A stretch of 64,000 bases of DNA from JAWXBG01 sp034439875 (GCA_034439875.1 JAWXBG010000223.1:1-64000), one strand, 5' to 3'; counted from the first letter of the stretch, positions 25,333 through 34,359 are shown. Numbers and translations: made by a program. The notes: generated by a model not told the origin, from the letters alone.

Positions 25333-26382
25333 ATGAATTCAGCGAAAAAAGCGGGACTTTTTCTAAAACACACATCACTAATGATAATTGTGATTGGTTT
25401 GAACTCATGTGCCATGCGCAATCAGGAGAATAGTGCGGGTAGCACAGGAGCAGCAGTTATAGGTTTTTACAATGTGGAGAATCTATTCGATACCATTAAC
25501 GACCCAAATATTTTAGACGAAGATTTTACCCCAACAGGAAAATTGAAATGGGATATGGATAGATACCGAGAGAAGCTGGGTTCACTTTCAAAGGTTATAC
25601 GGATCATGGGAGCGAATGGAGTACCGGAAATCTTAGGTCTTTGTGAAATAGAAAATAGAAAGGTGCTAGAAGATTTGTGCGATTCACTTTGTGTTGGGAA
25701 TAAAAAATATTCGATTATTCATAAGGATAGTCCTGATGAACGAGGGATAGATGTGGCACTTTTGTATTTGCCTTCAGTTTTTCAAGAAGAGAGTAGTGAA
25801 TGGATAAAGGTTGTTTTGGACGATGTTGCAGATCCAAATACAAGAGACATATTATACGTAAAGGGAAAACTCTTAGGTGAAAAGGTTCATTTATTTGTAA
25901 ACCATTGGCCAAGCAGAGGTGGTGGTCAGGCTGAATCTGAAAAGAATCGATTGAATGCAGCTGGTGAATTAGGAAAACGCACGGATCAAATATTTGCTTC
26001 GGACAAAAATGCATTGGTAATTATTATGGGGGATTTCAATGATTATCCCAAAGACAAAAGTTTGAGTGATGTTTTGGGAGTGGGCAACACTGCAAACAGC
26101 CAACTTTACAATATGATGGCGCTTGCAGATTCGTTAGGAGAAGGAAGTTATAATTACAGAGGAGACTGGGGAACACTCGATCAGTTTATCATATCCAATT
26201 CTTTGTTTAGCGGTTCAGGTCTCAGCACATCTCAAGAAGATGCGATCATTGTAAGGAAGGACTGGATGCTTTTCAAGAAAGATGATGGAAGTGTTACACC
26301 CAACAGAACGTATGCCGGAGATAAGTATACAGGTGGAATATCCGATCATCTTCCTGTGACACTGAAGATTCGTTCTAAGTAG
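25333..26382 (+). CDS. Endonuclease/exonuclease/phosphatase family lipoprotein
   Basis: A 349-residue protein with lipobox LNSCA near residue 27. All catalytic motifs of the EEP fold are visible: FYNVENLFD, the glutamate in LGLCEIENRKVLEDL, VNHWPSR, IMGDFNDYP and SDHLPVTL. Bacteroidota homologues are usually described as endonucleases, but phosphatase or lipid-directed activity is equally possible for this fold. Being exported, its substrate is probably extracellular nucleic acid or a phospho-compound. Single gene. Confidence 0.9.
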   Translation: MNSAKKAGLFLKHTSLMIIVIGLNSCAMRNQENSAGSTGAAVIGFYNVENLFDTINDPNILDEDFTPTGKLKWDMDRYREKLGSLSKVIRIMGANGVPEILGLCEIENRKVLEDLCDSLCVGNKKYSIIHKDSPDERGIDVALLYLPSVFQEESSEWIKVVLDDVADPNTRDILYVKGKLLGEKVHLFVNHWPSRGGGQAESEKNRLNAAGELGKRTDQIFASDKNALVIIMGDFNDYPKDKSLSDVLGVGNTANSQLYNMMALADSLGEGSYNYRGDWGTLDQFIISNSLFSGSGLSTSQEDAIIVRKDWMLFKKDDGSVTPNRTYAGDKYTGGISDHLPVTLKIRSK

Positions 26383-26584
26383 TGTTTCGGTTATGGATAT
26401 TGAAATTCTCTTCACGGCGAATTTTGGGATAAGTGGTGAGCCTCAAGAGAATATTCATTTCGTCAGAGTCTTGTCTATCGTGAAATATCCATCAAATCAG
26501 TCGTGACTATTATTGATTGCTTCAATTGCACAGACATCTGCAGTACTACCTAAGCAGATATTTATTTAGGAATGGTATAAAACA

Positions 26585-26618
26585 AAAAGACCCCGATCAT
26601 TTCTGTTCGGGGTCTTTT
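26585..26618. terminator. Bidirectional terminator, histone-like gene side
   Basis: GACCCCGA / TCGGGGTC stem with an A tract on the left and TTTT on the right, 17 bases from the stop of the histone-like gene. It can end that minus-strand transcript and also the EEP gene transcript from the left. The 200 bases to its left contain a weak nested inverted repeat (ATGGATATT at 26393, AATATCCAT at 26483) and no gene. Confidence 0.85.
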
Positions 26619-26634
26619 AAAATTCGAAAGCTCC

Positions 26635-26874
26635 TTACTTCTTAACAGGAGCAGCTTTCTTAGCAGCGGCCTTTTTAGGAGCAGCTTTTTTCTTAGTCGC
26701 TTTTTTAGCGGCTTTCTTAGGAGCTGCCTTTTTAGTGGCTTTCTTTTTAGTAGCTTTTTTAGCTGCTTTCTTAGGAGCTGCTTTTTTAGCTGACTTCTTA
26801 GCTGCTTTTTTAGGAGCTGCTTTTTTAGCTGCTTTCTTAGGAGCTGCTTTTTTTGTTGCTTTTTTTACTGCCAT
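26635..26874 (-). CDS. Histone H1-like lysine/alanine-rich protein
   Basis: A 79-residue protein composed almost only of Lys, Ala, Pro and Thr, built from repeats of the KKAAPKKAAKKA type after the start MAVKKATKKA. This resembles the C-terminal tail of eukaryotic H1 and the bacterial Hc1/AlgP-like nucleoid proteins found in Bacteroidota. It should bind DNA non-specifically. The coding DNA is internally repetitive, so copy number of the repeat unit may vary between strains. Short leader and own terminator. Confidence 0.85.
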   Translation of the reverse strand: MAVKKATKKAAPKKAAKKAAPKKAAKKSAKKAAPKKAAKKATKKKATKKAAPKKAAKKATKKKAAPKKAAAKKAAPVKK

Positions 26875-26921
26875 GACAAATATAAATTTGGTTTTGCGAA
26901 GCGAAAAATAGAACGATTTAT

Positions 26922-27809
26922 TTATCTAAAAAGAAATAATTCAAAATTTCTATTAACAGCGAATTCCACAGTCGGGGAAGGTAGCTTTATTACGTTTAAA
27001 ACTCTTGCAACAGACATCATCCATTTTTTTGGCCAATCAATTTTTGTAAGATCAACATCAAAAGAAATATAATACTGTCTATATCTATCATAGCTGAAAC
27101 CATTGATTTCACTAGTGTTTGAGCCAGTCATTCCATCGGCGCCATAACCGAATGCAATGTTGATCCACTTCGGAAATTTTGATTCGATTGGTAAGAACGA
27201 ATACACGTTTGCACTCATCCAATAGGTTTGGGCATTATAGTCTTTTAGGAGCCGTTGTGAATTACTTTCACCTAAGAGCTCAGGTCGAAGGTCGGCAAAT
27301 TGAGAAGAATTGTAAGAATATTTCAAACGAATCTTTTGATTTTGCCATAATATTTCTTGTCCAACAAAGAACATTGCACCACCCAAATTGCACAATGCAT
27401 CTCCATTTGAAAATCCCCATTGCGAAGAATAGCCATCTAAAACTTCTATGCCTGTTTGATATGCCACACTAATACCTGCTGACAAAAGAAGTGATTGCTT
27501 CTTATTATATCCTGACCATTGAAACCAAGGATGTAAAATACTGCTCACTGCATAAGTGGTCATCAAGTGACCGGCTTTGTCCATTTGCAGCCATTCGCCA
27601 TTATCATTGAAAAAATGAAAGCGACTTCTGGGATAATCTTTATACCACAACTCATTGAGGCCAATCAATGAGCCGGTACCAACTGCCGAAACCCCTCCAA
27701 CTGTCAGCCATTTTCGGTGAAGAGTATCTCTGTGCAGCAGTTCTTGGGCCGGAGAGCCTAAGGCAAGTGCCACGAAACAAGAAAGGGCTATGAGTCGTAT
27801 ACTGTGCAA
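26922..27809 (-). CDS. DUF2279 / YfiM-like exported protein
   Basis: A 295-residue protein with signal peptide (cleavage near GSPAQ). Diagnostic pieces are HFFNDNGEWLQMDKAGHLMT, AYQTGIEVLDGYSSQWGFSNGD and the hydrophobic IGLNELWY helix, all typical of the DUF2279 family (YfiM-like). The C-terminal third is beta-rich with alternating aromatic residues and may sit in the outer membrane. Function not established. It lies behind the kinase gene's divergent promoter region. Confidence 0.8.
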   Translation of the reverse strand: MHSIRLIALSCFVALALGSPAQELLHRDTLHRKWLTVGGVSAVGTGSLIGLNELWYKDYPRSRFHFFNDNGEWLQMDKAGHLMTTYAVSSILHPWFQWSGYNKKQSLLLSAGISVAYQTGIEVLDGYSSQWGFSNGDALCNLGGAMFFVGQEILWQNQKIRLKYSYNSSQFADLRPELLGESNSQRLLKDYNAQTYWMSANVYSFLPIESKFPKWINIAFGYGADGMTGSNTSEINGFSYDRYRQYYISFDVDLTKIDWPKKWMMSVARVLNVIKLPSPTVEFAVNRNFELFLFR

Positions 27810-27841
27810 CTTTTATAAAATCATTTAACCACAGGCAGTAA

Positions 27842-29920
27842 ATGTACACAATGCTTTCAGGCAATAGTCGCCATCGAAAGGGCTTAGTATTTTATCGCAG
27901 GATGAGTCTGATTAGCGCACTTATTGTGGTGTTGTCTGGTCTTGTCTACTCATTGGTAGTTGGACCTGAGCTTGAATTTATATGGGATAGGATTCTTGTG
28001 GTACTAATTTGCCTATTGGTCTATTCGATTGGAAAAAAAGAAACGAGTCTTGATAGATATTCACTTTTAGTATATGCTGTTTTTTATTTTGTGATGATAC
28101 ACTCAGTGGTTTTGACTGCTAAAGGGGATTTCAATGTATATTATTCTGTTGGATCCATAATCATCGTGCAGATATATGCAATATGTTTCAGGAGATGGCC
28201 ACAAGCTTGGACTTTTTTGGGAGTTTGGTTGGTTATGTTGTTATCGGGTCTTCAATATTCTTCTTTACTCTCGGATAGTGATCTTTTATTCTCATCAATA
28301 GTGGTAATTCTGATAGCAGCGATGTCAGCAGTATTTGCATTTGGAAAGGACAGGTACATCTCTGATATTAAATTTAGACAAAAGATGCTCACAGCGTTGG
28401 TCAATAAAACGGAGAATTCTGTTATTATGACCGACATGGCGGGTTACATATTGGATGCCAATGATAGAACATGCGAAATTTTCGGTTTTCCATTTGAGGA
28501 ACTTGTAGGCAAGGATTTTTCTGTATTGCGCGATAAGGCTCTTAATGAAGAAGAAGTCCAATTTGGATTGAGTCAATTGAAAAGGGATAAATTTTGGAAT
28601 AGCGAAGTAAGAATGCTTCGAAAGGATGGTTCATCGTTTCATGCCTATATTTCTATTAGTATGCTTAAATCGTCTGACGTAGGAATTCTTGTTTATAGAG
28701 TGCGCGATATAACTGTGACAAAGAATTTTGAGCAGGAACTTATTCAGGCCAGAGAAGAAGCCGAAGAAGCTGTAAAGGCAAAAGGAAATTTTCTTGCCAC
28801 GATGAGTCATGAAATTCGTACTCCACTCAATGGTGTAATAGGAACGGCAAGTTTGTTGGAGCGCACAGCACTTCAAACTGAACAGAAAGATTACGTGCAG
28901 ACAATTCTCAATAGCAGTCAAAGTCTATTGGTATTGCTCAACGATATTTTGGATTTTTCTAAAATAGAATCTGGCAAGATGCAATTGAAACCCATTGCTT
29001 GCGATTTGAGAAATGAAGTTCTTTCAGTTTCAGAATTGTTGCGTCCACACGCCGTATCAAAAAATTTGAAATTCGCGGTAGACATAGACAAGGACATACC
29101 TGAACAAGTGGTGGTAGACACCATGCGCTTGAAACAGGTATTACTCAACCTTCTTGGGAATGCTATAAAGTTTACGGATAAAGGTTCTGTTCAATTGTCG
29201 TGTAGCATTGTAAGACGGTTGAAAGAAGAAATCGAGTTGAAATTTATCGTTTCAGATACAGGCTTGGGTATTTCTCAGGATGAGTTGAGTCTTTTGTTTC
29301 AATCCTTTTCTCAAGTACATCAAAGTGCCAATAGAAGGTATGGAGGAACAGGGTTGGGTCTTGCCATCAGCAAAGATCTCGCAGAATTGATGGGTGGGAA
29401 TATTTCGGTTGAATCAAAAGTTGGGGAAGGTTCAACCTTTCAATTTACCATTTTGGTCAAATCAGCCGAAGGGCAAATCAGCACCATTAAGGAATTAGAA
29501 CAGATCGAACTTACGGAGGAAATGCTTCGAATTCTTCCGACTTTAAATATAGCCGTAGCAGAAGACAACAGAATTAATAGCGACGTAATTGTTTTTATGC
29601 TTCAGAAGCTAGGGGTAGAGCCGGACAGAGCTTACAACGGATTAGAATTAATCGAATTGCTCAGCACCAAAAGCTATGATATCATTTTGATGGATATATA
29701 TATGCCGGAATTGGATGGTCTTCGAGCTACAAAAATTATCAGAAAGGAACTAAAACTAAATCCTTACATAATTGCTATAACCGCAAATTCGAGTCCGCAA
29801 GACCGGGTATTATGTCAAGAAGCGGGAATGCAAGCCTTTGTTTCAAAACCGTTCGTTTACTCCCATTTGGAAAAAGTCCTCGCAGAGTACCTAAATTCTG
29901 AGGTAAACACCCGTATATAG
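27842..29920 (+). CDS. Hybrid sensor histidine kinase, intact
   Basis: A 692-residue protein. Residues about 22-168 form six or seven transmembrane helices. Then PAS domain (about 180-295, TENSVIMTDMAGYILDANDR), HisKA with MSHEIRTPLNGV (phospho-acceptor His323), HATPase with N-box LLNLLGNAIKFT (N440), G1 DTGLGI (D472) and G2 GGTGLGLAIS, and a receiver domain with AEDNRIN and phospho-acceptor Asp618 in ILMDIYMPELDG plus Lys669. All catalytic residues are present. No output domain, so phosphate presumably passes to a phosphotransfer protein or the signal is read via the receiver. The next gene downstream is a degenerate relative. Confidence 0.95.
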   Translation: MYTMLSGNSRHRKGLVFYRRMSLISALIVVLSGLVYSLVVGPELEFIWDRILVVLICLLVYSIGKKETSLDRYSLLVYAVFYFVMIHSVVLTAKGDFNVYYSVGSIIIVQIYAICFRRWPQAWTFLGVWLVMLLSGLQYSSLLSDSDLLFSSIVVILIAAMSAVFAFGKDRYISDIKFRQKMLTALVNKTENSVIMTDMAGYILDANDRTCEIFGFPFEELVGKDFSVLRDKALNEEEVQFGLSQLKRDKFWNSEVRMLRKDGSSFHAYISISMLKSSDVGILVYRVRDITVTKNFEQELIQAREEAEEAVKAKGNFLATMSHEIRTPLNGVIGTASLLERTALQTEQKDYVQTILNSSQSLLVLLNDILDFSKIESGKMQLKPIACDLRNEVLSVSELLRPHAVSKNLKFAVDIDKDIPEQVVVDTMRLKQVLLNLLGNAIKFTDKGSVQLSCSIVRRLKEEIELKFIVSDTGLGISQDELSLLFQSFSQVHQSANRRYGGTGLGLAISKDLAELMGGNISVESKVGEGSTFQFTILVKSAEGQISTIKELEQIELTEEMLRILPTLNIAVAEDNRINSDVIVFMLQKLGVEPDRAYNGLELIELLSTKSYDIILMDIYMPELDGLRATKIIRKELKLNPYIIAITANSSPQDRVLCQEAGMQAFVSKPFVYSHLEKVLAEYLNSEVNTRI

Positions 29921-30019
29921 CTGCGTCAAATGGGGCTTATAGGGTAATGTGTAAGTAATTCACAATTTGCAGGATATAACGTGGAAAAAAGTGCCCTATA
30001 TTAATATAGTATAAAAGTA

Positions 30020-30027
30020 TATCTTTG
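30020..30027 (+). promoter_or_regulatory. -7 promoter element of the pseudokinase gene
   Basis: TATCTTTG, an exact TAnnTTTG match, 20 bases before the TTG proposed as start codon. It supports a separate promoter and a short leader for the downstream gene. Confidence 0.5.
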
Positions 30028-30047
30028 TCAGAGAATTAAATTATCAA

Positions 30048-32159
30048 TTGTCTCTTACGAAATCATATTTGTTCTTACTTCTGAGTTTAGCGTGTGTAGC
30101 TATCTCTGGGGTTTATTTTTTAATAAGAACAAACCAAGATGACGATCTGACCAACAAAATAACCCTCAGCACCAGACAAAAGTCTACTACTCTGGAGCTC
30201 GCCGACATGTTGCGAGAGTTTTCGGACAAATCTGAAGGTAATGAAAACATCAAACAGGAGATTGATGAGATTGAAGTGATCCGCAAAAAATGGTCGAACG
30301 CACAAAAGGCTTTCGTAAACGGCAGCGATTTATTCAAAATTTCAACGTCTAAAAGCGAAGAATCAAATTCCATTGTCAACCAACTTTCGCCTATATACAT
30401 TCGCATCGGCGATCAATTGCACAATCTTTCACTCGAAAATGTAAATTCTAATGCTGAATTAGAAAGGAACCTGCGCCCATCATTAAAGCAATATGCGGAA
30501 CTAGTGAATGATCTTTCATTGCAATGGGTAAAGGAACAAGAGCGAGAAAGACAAGTTTCATTTATTGTTCTTTTCATGCTCGTTGGCATTACATGTGTGC
30601 TCATTGTTGTAGGTTTCCTTTTGCTCATCAGACCATATATCAAATGGGCAAAACTGGCTAATAAGGATTCCGATGCAATGGCCCTTCGATTAGAATCGGA
30701 GCGCAAGCAAAAAATTCAGCTTATGGAAGATCTCAATTTGCAGTTGAGAACTCCATTATCGGCTATCATAGGTACCGCAGAACTGATGGCGAAATCCGAG
30801 ATGGATCCACGTCAGCAGGAAAGTGTGCGCTCCGTTTTGAGCAGTGCATCGAGTATTATAAATGTCTTAGACGACCTTGTCGACCATTCGGCCATTGAAA
30901 ATGGACTTATTCAAATGCAAAAGACTCGCTTCAATCTGCATGAGAATATGGAGCAGGTGCTAGAGTTGATTAAACCACTTTTGAAAAACCAAAGAACAAC
31001 TGTTTCTTTTTATGTTGGTCAAGGTGTACCCGCATGGATACATCAAGATGAAAAGCGTATTCGGCAAGTGCTGCTCAATATCCTTGGCGATGTGATTAAG
31101 TCCGATTCAAATGCTAGTTTAGTATGCTCAGTCGAACTTATTCACCAGACAGAAGAGTTGGCTCAGTTGAAGTATTGTTTATCCGGGGTTGACGTAGAAA
31201 TCGCAGACCAATACTCAAAATTGCAGAGGACTACAGAAGGTGTCACAGCACTGGGTCGCGAGTTGACGGCAAGAATCATTTTTGATTTAGGTGGCAGGGT
31301 TTGGAGTGAAACGGGCAAGGATGGAAGGGGAGTGATTTGTTTTACTGTAATTGGCGAAGTATCAACACTTCAGAATTTGCGTCAAGACCGAGATTTGACC
31401 GGCATAAAGGCATTGGTGATCGACGAAGATAAAACAAATTTGAAAGTTCTCATTCGTCAATTGAGTACGTGGGGAATTCAGTCTACGCCATTTAATAGCC
31501 TCGATCTGGTGGAAGAAATCATGGCAAGTGTCCTCAAGTTTGATTTGTGCATTATGAATGTTGATCAAGAAGGAGGAGAGGGAATAAAGATGGCAGAAAG
31601 GCTTGTTCAGCTATCCGGAAATAAGCTTCCGGTTATAGCGCTTACGTCAAAAGGAGGTTCCCTTGTTCAGACCAATTCAAAACTGTTAACTACATTCTTG
31701 ACAAGGCCTGTGAAACAAATAAGGCTTTTTGAAACCATTGCCAGAGTGCTCGATGTGAGTGAAACGGAATTGATGAAGGTGAAACCAGGTAAGAGTGCTG
31801 ATCCTTATGCTTTAAATGTGATTATAGCGCAAGACAATGATCTTCATCGTGCTGTTGCCGAGCGCACGTTGCAGCTATTGGGGCATAAATGTGAGAACGC
31901 ATTCAACATGGATGAACTTCAAGATAAACTTTCGAATAAACACTATGATTTAATTATTGTAGGTGCAGATGAGAAGAAGTGGAATTCATTTAGTCTTACC
32001 GGAAGGGTGAGCAAATTAAATAGCAAAGAGGAAACAGTAGTGATAGGTATTGCCCAAGAAACAGTCAATAAAAGGGATGAATTTGATGATTTACTCACAG
32101 GAAAATTTACCGGGGATATCCTAGAAGAGAAAATCAAAGCTTGGTTTGAATTCGAATAA
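30048..32159 (+). CDS. Degenerate hybrid histidine kinase (pseudokinase) with two receiver-like domains
   Basis: A 703-residue protein from a TTG start; no ATG precedes the first membrane helix in this open frame. It has a transmembrane helix (8-26), a 145-residue helical extracytoplasmic domain, a second helix (172-194), then a HisKA-like segment where the H-box reads NLQLRTPLSAI, with Leu231 in place of the phospho-acceptor His. The ATPase N-box is LLNILGDVIKS (Asp348 for Asn), and the G1 DxGxG motif is gone. Receiver 1 has Asn504 instead of the phospho-acceptor Asp (DLCIMNVD) and Arg553 for the invariant Lys. Receiver 2 has Gly639 at the Asp position. The frame is intact, so it reads as a non-catalytic signalling scaffold, not a decayed gene. 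Confidence 0.85.
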   Translation: MSLTKSYLFLLLSLACVAISGVYFLIRTNQDDDLTNKITLSTRQKSTTLELADMLREFSDKSEGNENIKQEIDEIEVIRKKWSNAQKAFVNGSDLFKISTSKSEESNSIVNQLSPIYIRIGDQLHNLSLENVNSNAELERNLRPSLKQYAELVNDLSLQWVKEQERERQVSFIVLFMLVGITCVLIVVGFLLLIRPYIKWAKLANKDSDAMALRLESERKQKIQLMEDLNLQLRTPLSAIIGTAELMAKSEMDPRQQESVRSVLSSASSIINVLDDLVDHSAIENGLIQMQKTRFNLHENMEQVLELIKPLLKNQRTTVSFYVGQGVPAWIHQDEKRIRQVLLNILGDVIKSDSNASLVCSVELIHQTEELAQLKYCLSGVDVEIADQYSKLQRTTEGVTALGRELTARIIFDLGGRVWSETGKDGRGVICFTVIGEVSTLQNLRQDRDLTGIKALVIDEDKTNLKVLIRQLSTWGIQSTPFNSLDLVEEIMASVLKFDLCIMNVDQEGGEGIKMAERLVQLSGNKLPVIALTSKGGSLVQTNSKLLTTFLTRPVKQIRLFETIARVLDVSETELMKVKPGKSADPYALNVIIAQDNDLHRAVAERTLQLLGHKCENAFNMDELQDKLSNKHYDLIIVGADEKKWNSFSLTGRVSKLNSKEETVVIGIAQETVNKRDEFDDLLTGKFTGDILEEKIKAWFEFE

Positions 32160-32202
32160 TCCGAAATTCAAGTCATTTCTTGTTTTGAGAGGTGCCCTTA
32201 AA

Positions 32203-32374
32203 CCCAGAATCCGCATTGGGATTCGCTATGAAGTAGTAAACCCCACAGATAACAAGTGCTCTCGCCAGATTTTTATTTGATGGTGTATATTTATACATCA
32301 AGAATAAAAATCGAGAAAGTGCTTGATACCAAAGTGGGTTAGCGCTGCAATAGATTTCCAATGCGGATTCTTGG
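32203..32374 (+). mobile_element. 172-bp fold-back MITE, copy C (TSD TTAAA)
   Basis: Left end CCCAGAATCCGCATTGG, right end CCAATGCGGATTCTTGG, one mismatch between them. TTAAA is directly repeated at 32198-32202 and 32375-32379. Almost every position of one half pairs with the other half around a centre near TGTATATTTATACA. It occupies nearly the entire gap between the pseudokinase and mltG, both of which end here. Confidence 0.88.
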
Positions 32375-32392
32375 TTAAAATTCCATTCCCAT

Positions 32393-33415
32393 TTATTTGA
32401 TACCTCGAGCATTCAGCGCACGGTGATATTCGGCAGCATATTGTTGGTGCTGACTGTAACTGATCGAAAAATTGTGATAGCCAGAGAAATCGGGTTTGGC
32501 GCACATGAATATATAGTCATGTGATTGTGGTTGTAAAACGGCTTCAAGAAATTCCTTTCCTACAAAGGCAATCGGCCCTGGTGGTAGACCATCGATGAGG
32601 TAAGTGTTGTAGCGAGAATCTATTGCAATTTGGCCTGTAACTCTTTGCACACCATCGCCCCCAGCACCAAAGACAGCGGTAGGATCCGCTTGAAGTCTGG
32701 TACCATTTTTCAAGCGATTTAAATATAACCCTGCGATTTTAGGCGCTTCTTCCATCTTCACTGTTTCTCCTTTTACAATGGATGCAAGAATATATGTTTT
32801 AATGGGATCTAGATTTTGTAACTGCGCCATTTTTTTACGATCATCATTCCAAAATGTAATGTAGTTTTTTTTCATTTTCCCGATGAATTCTTCGGGCGTT
32901 ATCGTCCAGAATTCCTCGTAAGTATTGGCGAAGAAAATGCACGCAAGGATGTCTTCGTTTAGCGCCAACTCAGGATCGGCTGTTAGATTTCGAATGGCCA
33001 TCAAAAACTCAATAGAGTCTGGTCTCAGAATTTTACCGAGTTTACCAGCGAGTTGTTCCAGACTTTTTTCTGCCCCAAATCTAACTTTCACAGGACTTTG
33101 ATTTCCAATGCGAAACATATTTACGATTTGCTGATTACTAGCACCTCGTTTTATTTCATAGCGCCCTGGTTTTGTAAACTTCGAAAACCGTTTTATGGTA
33201 CAAGTGATTTTAAAGGAATGGGTGTTTTGAATGATAGAATCAGCCTCGAGTATTGCTGTGAGTGCATCTACTTCCATTGACTGATCTATGAATACAACTT
33301 TTGAAACTCCGGTAAATGCGGTGTTGTGTTTGAAAATCTGGCGAAATACCCAATATCCGGCAATCGCGCTGATTAAGACAATAATCACCGAAAGGGCCAG
33401 CAGTTTTTTCCTCAT
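32393..33415 (-). CDS. mltG: Endolytic murein transglycosylase MltG
   Basis: A 340-residue YceG-like protein. A single N-terminal transmembrane helix (about 5-23) anchors it, a LysM-like region follows, and the catalytic domain carries FANTYEEFWTITPEEF and ASIVKGET...LYLNRLKNGTRLQADPT, ending in GLPPGPI. The catalytic glutamate in this motif is kept (GET), although the residue two before it is Lys where E. coli has Glu. It cleaves nascent glycan strands and limits their length. Its start overlaps the GNAT gene by four bases. Confidence 0.92.
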   Translation of the reverse strand: MRKKLLALSVIIVLISAIAGYWVFRQIFKHNTAFTGVSKVVFIDQSMEVDALTAILEADSIIQNTHSFKITCTIKRFSKFTKPGRYEIKRGASNQQIVNMFRIGNQSPVKVRFGAEKSLEQLAGKLGKILRPDSIEFLMAIRNLTADPELALNEDILACIFFANTYEEFWTITPEEFIGKMKKNYITFWNDDRKKMAQLQNLDPIKTYILASIVKGETVKMEEAPKIAGLYLNRLKNGTRLQADPTAVFGAGGDGVQRVTGQIAIDSRYNTYLIDGLPPGPIAFVGKEFLEAVLQPQSHDYIFMCAKPDFSGYHNFSISYSQHQQYAAEYHRALNARGIK

Positions 33416-33918
33416 GGCGCAAGAGTATGAAAATAATTTAGAACTTTATTTCCATTGAAACTACTTTCTCCATTGGGAATGAAACCCAGTTTTGAAAACA
33501 AGGCAATGCTGGAAGTGTTTGAAGGGTGAATGATGCAATGAAGTTGATCCACCCTATTGCGTAATTTTAATTGTTCGATCAACTGTGCAATAGCAAAATA
33601 AGCAAAGCCCTTTTTTCGATCATTTACATCTACAATTACAACCCCAATTCCGGCCGATTTGTTTTGGCGGTCGTAGTTGAAGATGTCTATACAACCTACA
33701 ATTTTTTCTTCTGACGACTCAATCATCCAACGTTCTTGTCCATCGCGATCGAGCTCCCCTGAACCATTTACAAACGCTTCAATTTCTTGGCGGCTAAAGG
33801 GCCCCTTGTCTTCAGTCACTTCCCAAAGATTCGGGTCATTTTCCCAAAGCATTATCATGTCTACATCCGAAGGAATGGTTTTGCGTATATTACAGGAATA
33901 TTTTGCATTATCCCTCAT
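33412..33918 (-). CDS. GNAT family N-acetyltransferase
   Basis: About 168 residues, start ATG at 33918 chosen because it forms an ATGA overlap with the stop of the CoA-binding gene. The GNAT fold is seen in SCNIRKTIPSDVDMIMLWEND, the acetyl-CoA site around IGVVIVDVNDRKKGFAYFAI and the C-terminal HPSNTSSIALFSKLGF motif, a pattern close to RimJ/RimL and SpeG-like enzymes. Substrate unknown. It lies in a three-gene run with four-base overlaps (CoA-binding protein, GNAT, MltG). Confidence 0.85.
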   Translation of the reverse strand: MRDNAKYSCNIRKTIPSDVDMIMLWENDPNLWEVTEDKGPFSRQEIEAFVNGSGELDRDGQERWMIESSEEKIVGCIDIFNYDRQNKSAGIGVVIVDVNDRKKGFAYFAIAQLIEQLKLRNRVDQLHCIIHPSNTSSIALFSKLGFIPNGESSFNGNKVLNYFHTLAP

Positions 33919-34274
33919 AGAATACCTGTGGATAACATCACCAAAGTACATGCATTTTCTGCATCAATACCCTTTTCAAGCAAAGATTGCTCTAGGTTTT
34001 TATTTTCTGCCCCCGGGTTGAAGACAATTTTATGCGCGTTCAAGTGGAGTATCCGGTCTTCATATTCTTTCTGATTGGTTTCATTGAGGTAGATGCTGAG
34101 CAAATCGATTGCTTCTTCTTTCGGCCATTCTTGAGAAATAGCGATGTCTCCAATCATACCTTTGCGTTTTCCGATTGCATAGACCTGGTAGCCGGCCTTA
34201 TGGAGCCTGCTCACTGCCATAAAGGAGTAACGTTCAGGATTTGGACTTGCACCAATTACAATAGCTTTTTTCAT
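33915..34274 (-). CDS. CoA-binding domain protein (YccU-like)
   Basis: About 119 residues, starting MKKAIVIGASPNPERYSFMA at 34274. It is a single Rossmann-type CoA-binding domain: phosphate loop GASPNPERYS, the AIGKRKGMIGDI strand, NPGAENKNLEQSLLEKG and the C-terminal TLVMLSTGIL. Resembles YccU/YneT proteins and the N-terminus of succinyl-CoA ligase-like acyl-CoA synthetases. Function unknown. First gene of the overlap-coupled trio with GNAT and mltG. Confidence 0.85.
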   Translation of the reverse strand: MKKAIVIGASPNPERYSFMAVSRLHKAGYQVYAIGKRKGMIGDIAISQEWPKEEAIDLLSIYLNETNQKEYEDRILHLNAHKIVFNPGAENKNLEQSLLEKGIDAENACTLVMLSTGIL

Positions 34275-34359
34275 CTTGCAAAAATGCAACTATTACCAAT
34301 GTTAATTAAAAATGGTCCAAAATATTTTGTGCGTTTGCAGTGGTAGATGCCGTTGTGAT

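Noticed and set aside
32393..33415. Possible loss of the MltG catalytic residue (KGET where E. coli has EKET)
   Set aside because: By alignment with the E. coli sequence as I recall it, the catalytic Glu is the one preserved in GET; only the neighbouring acidic residue changed.
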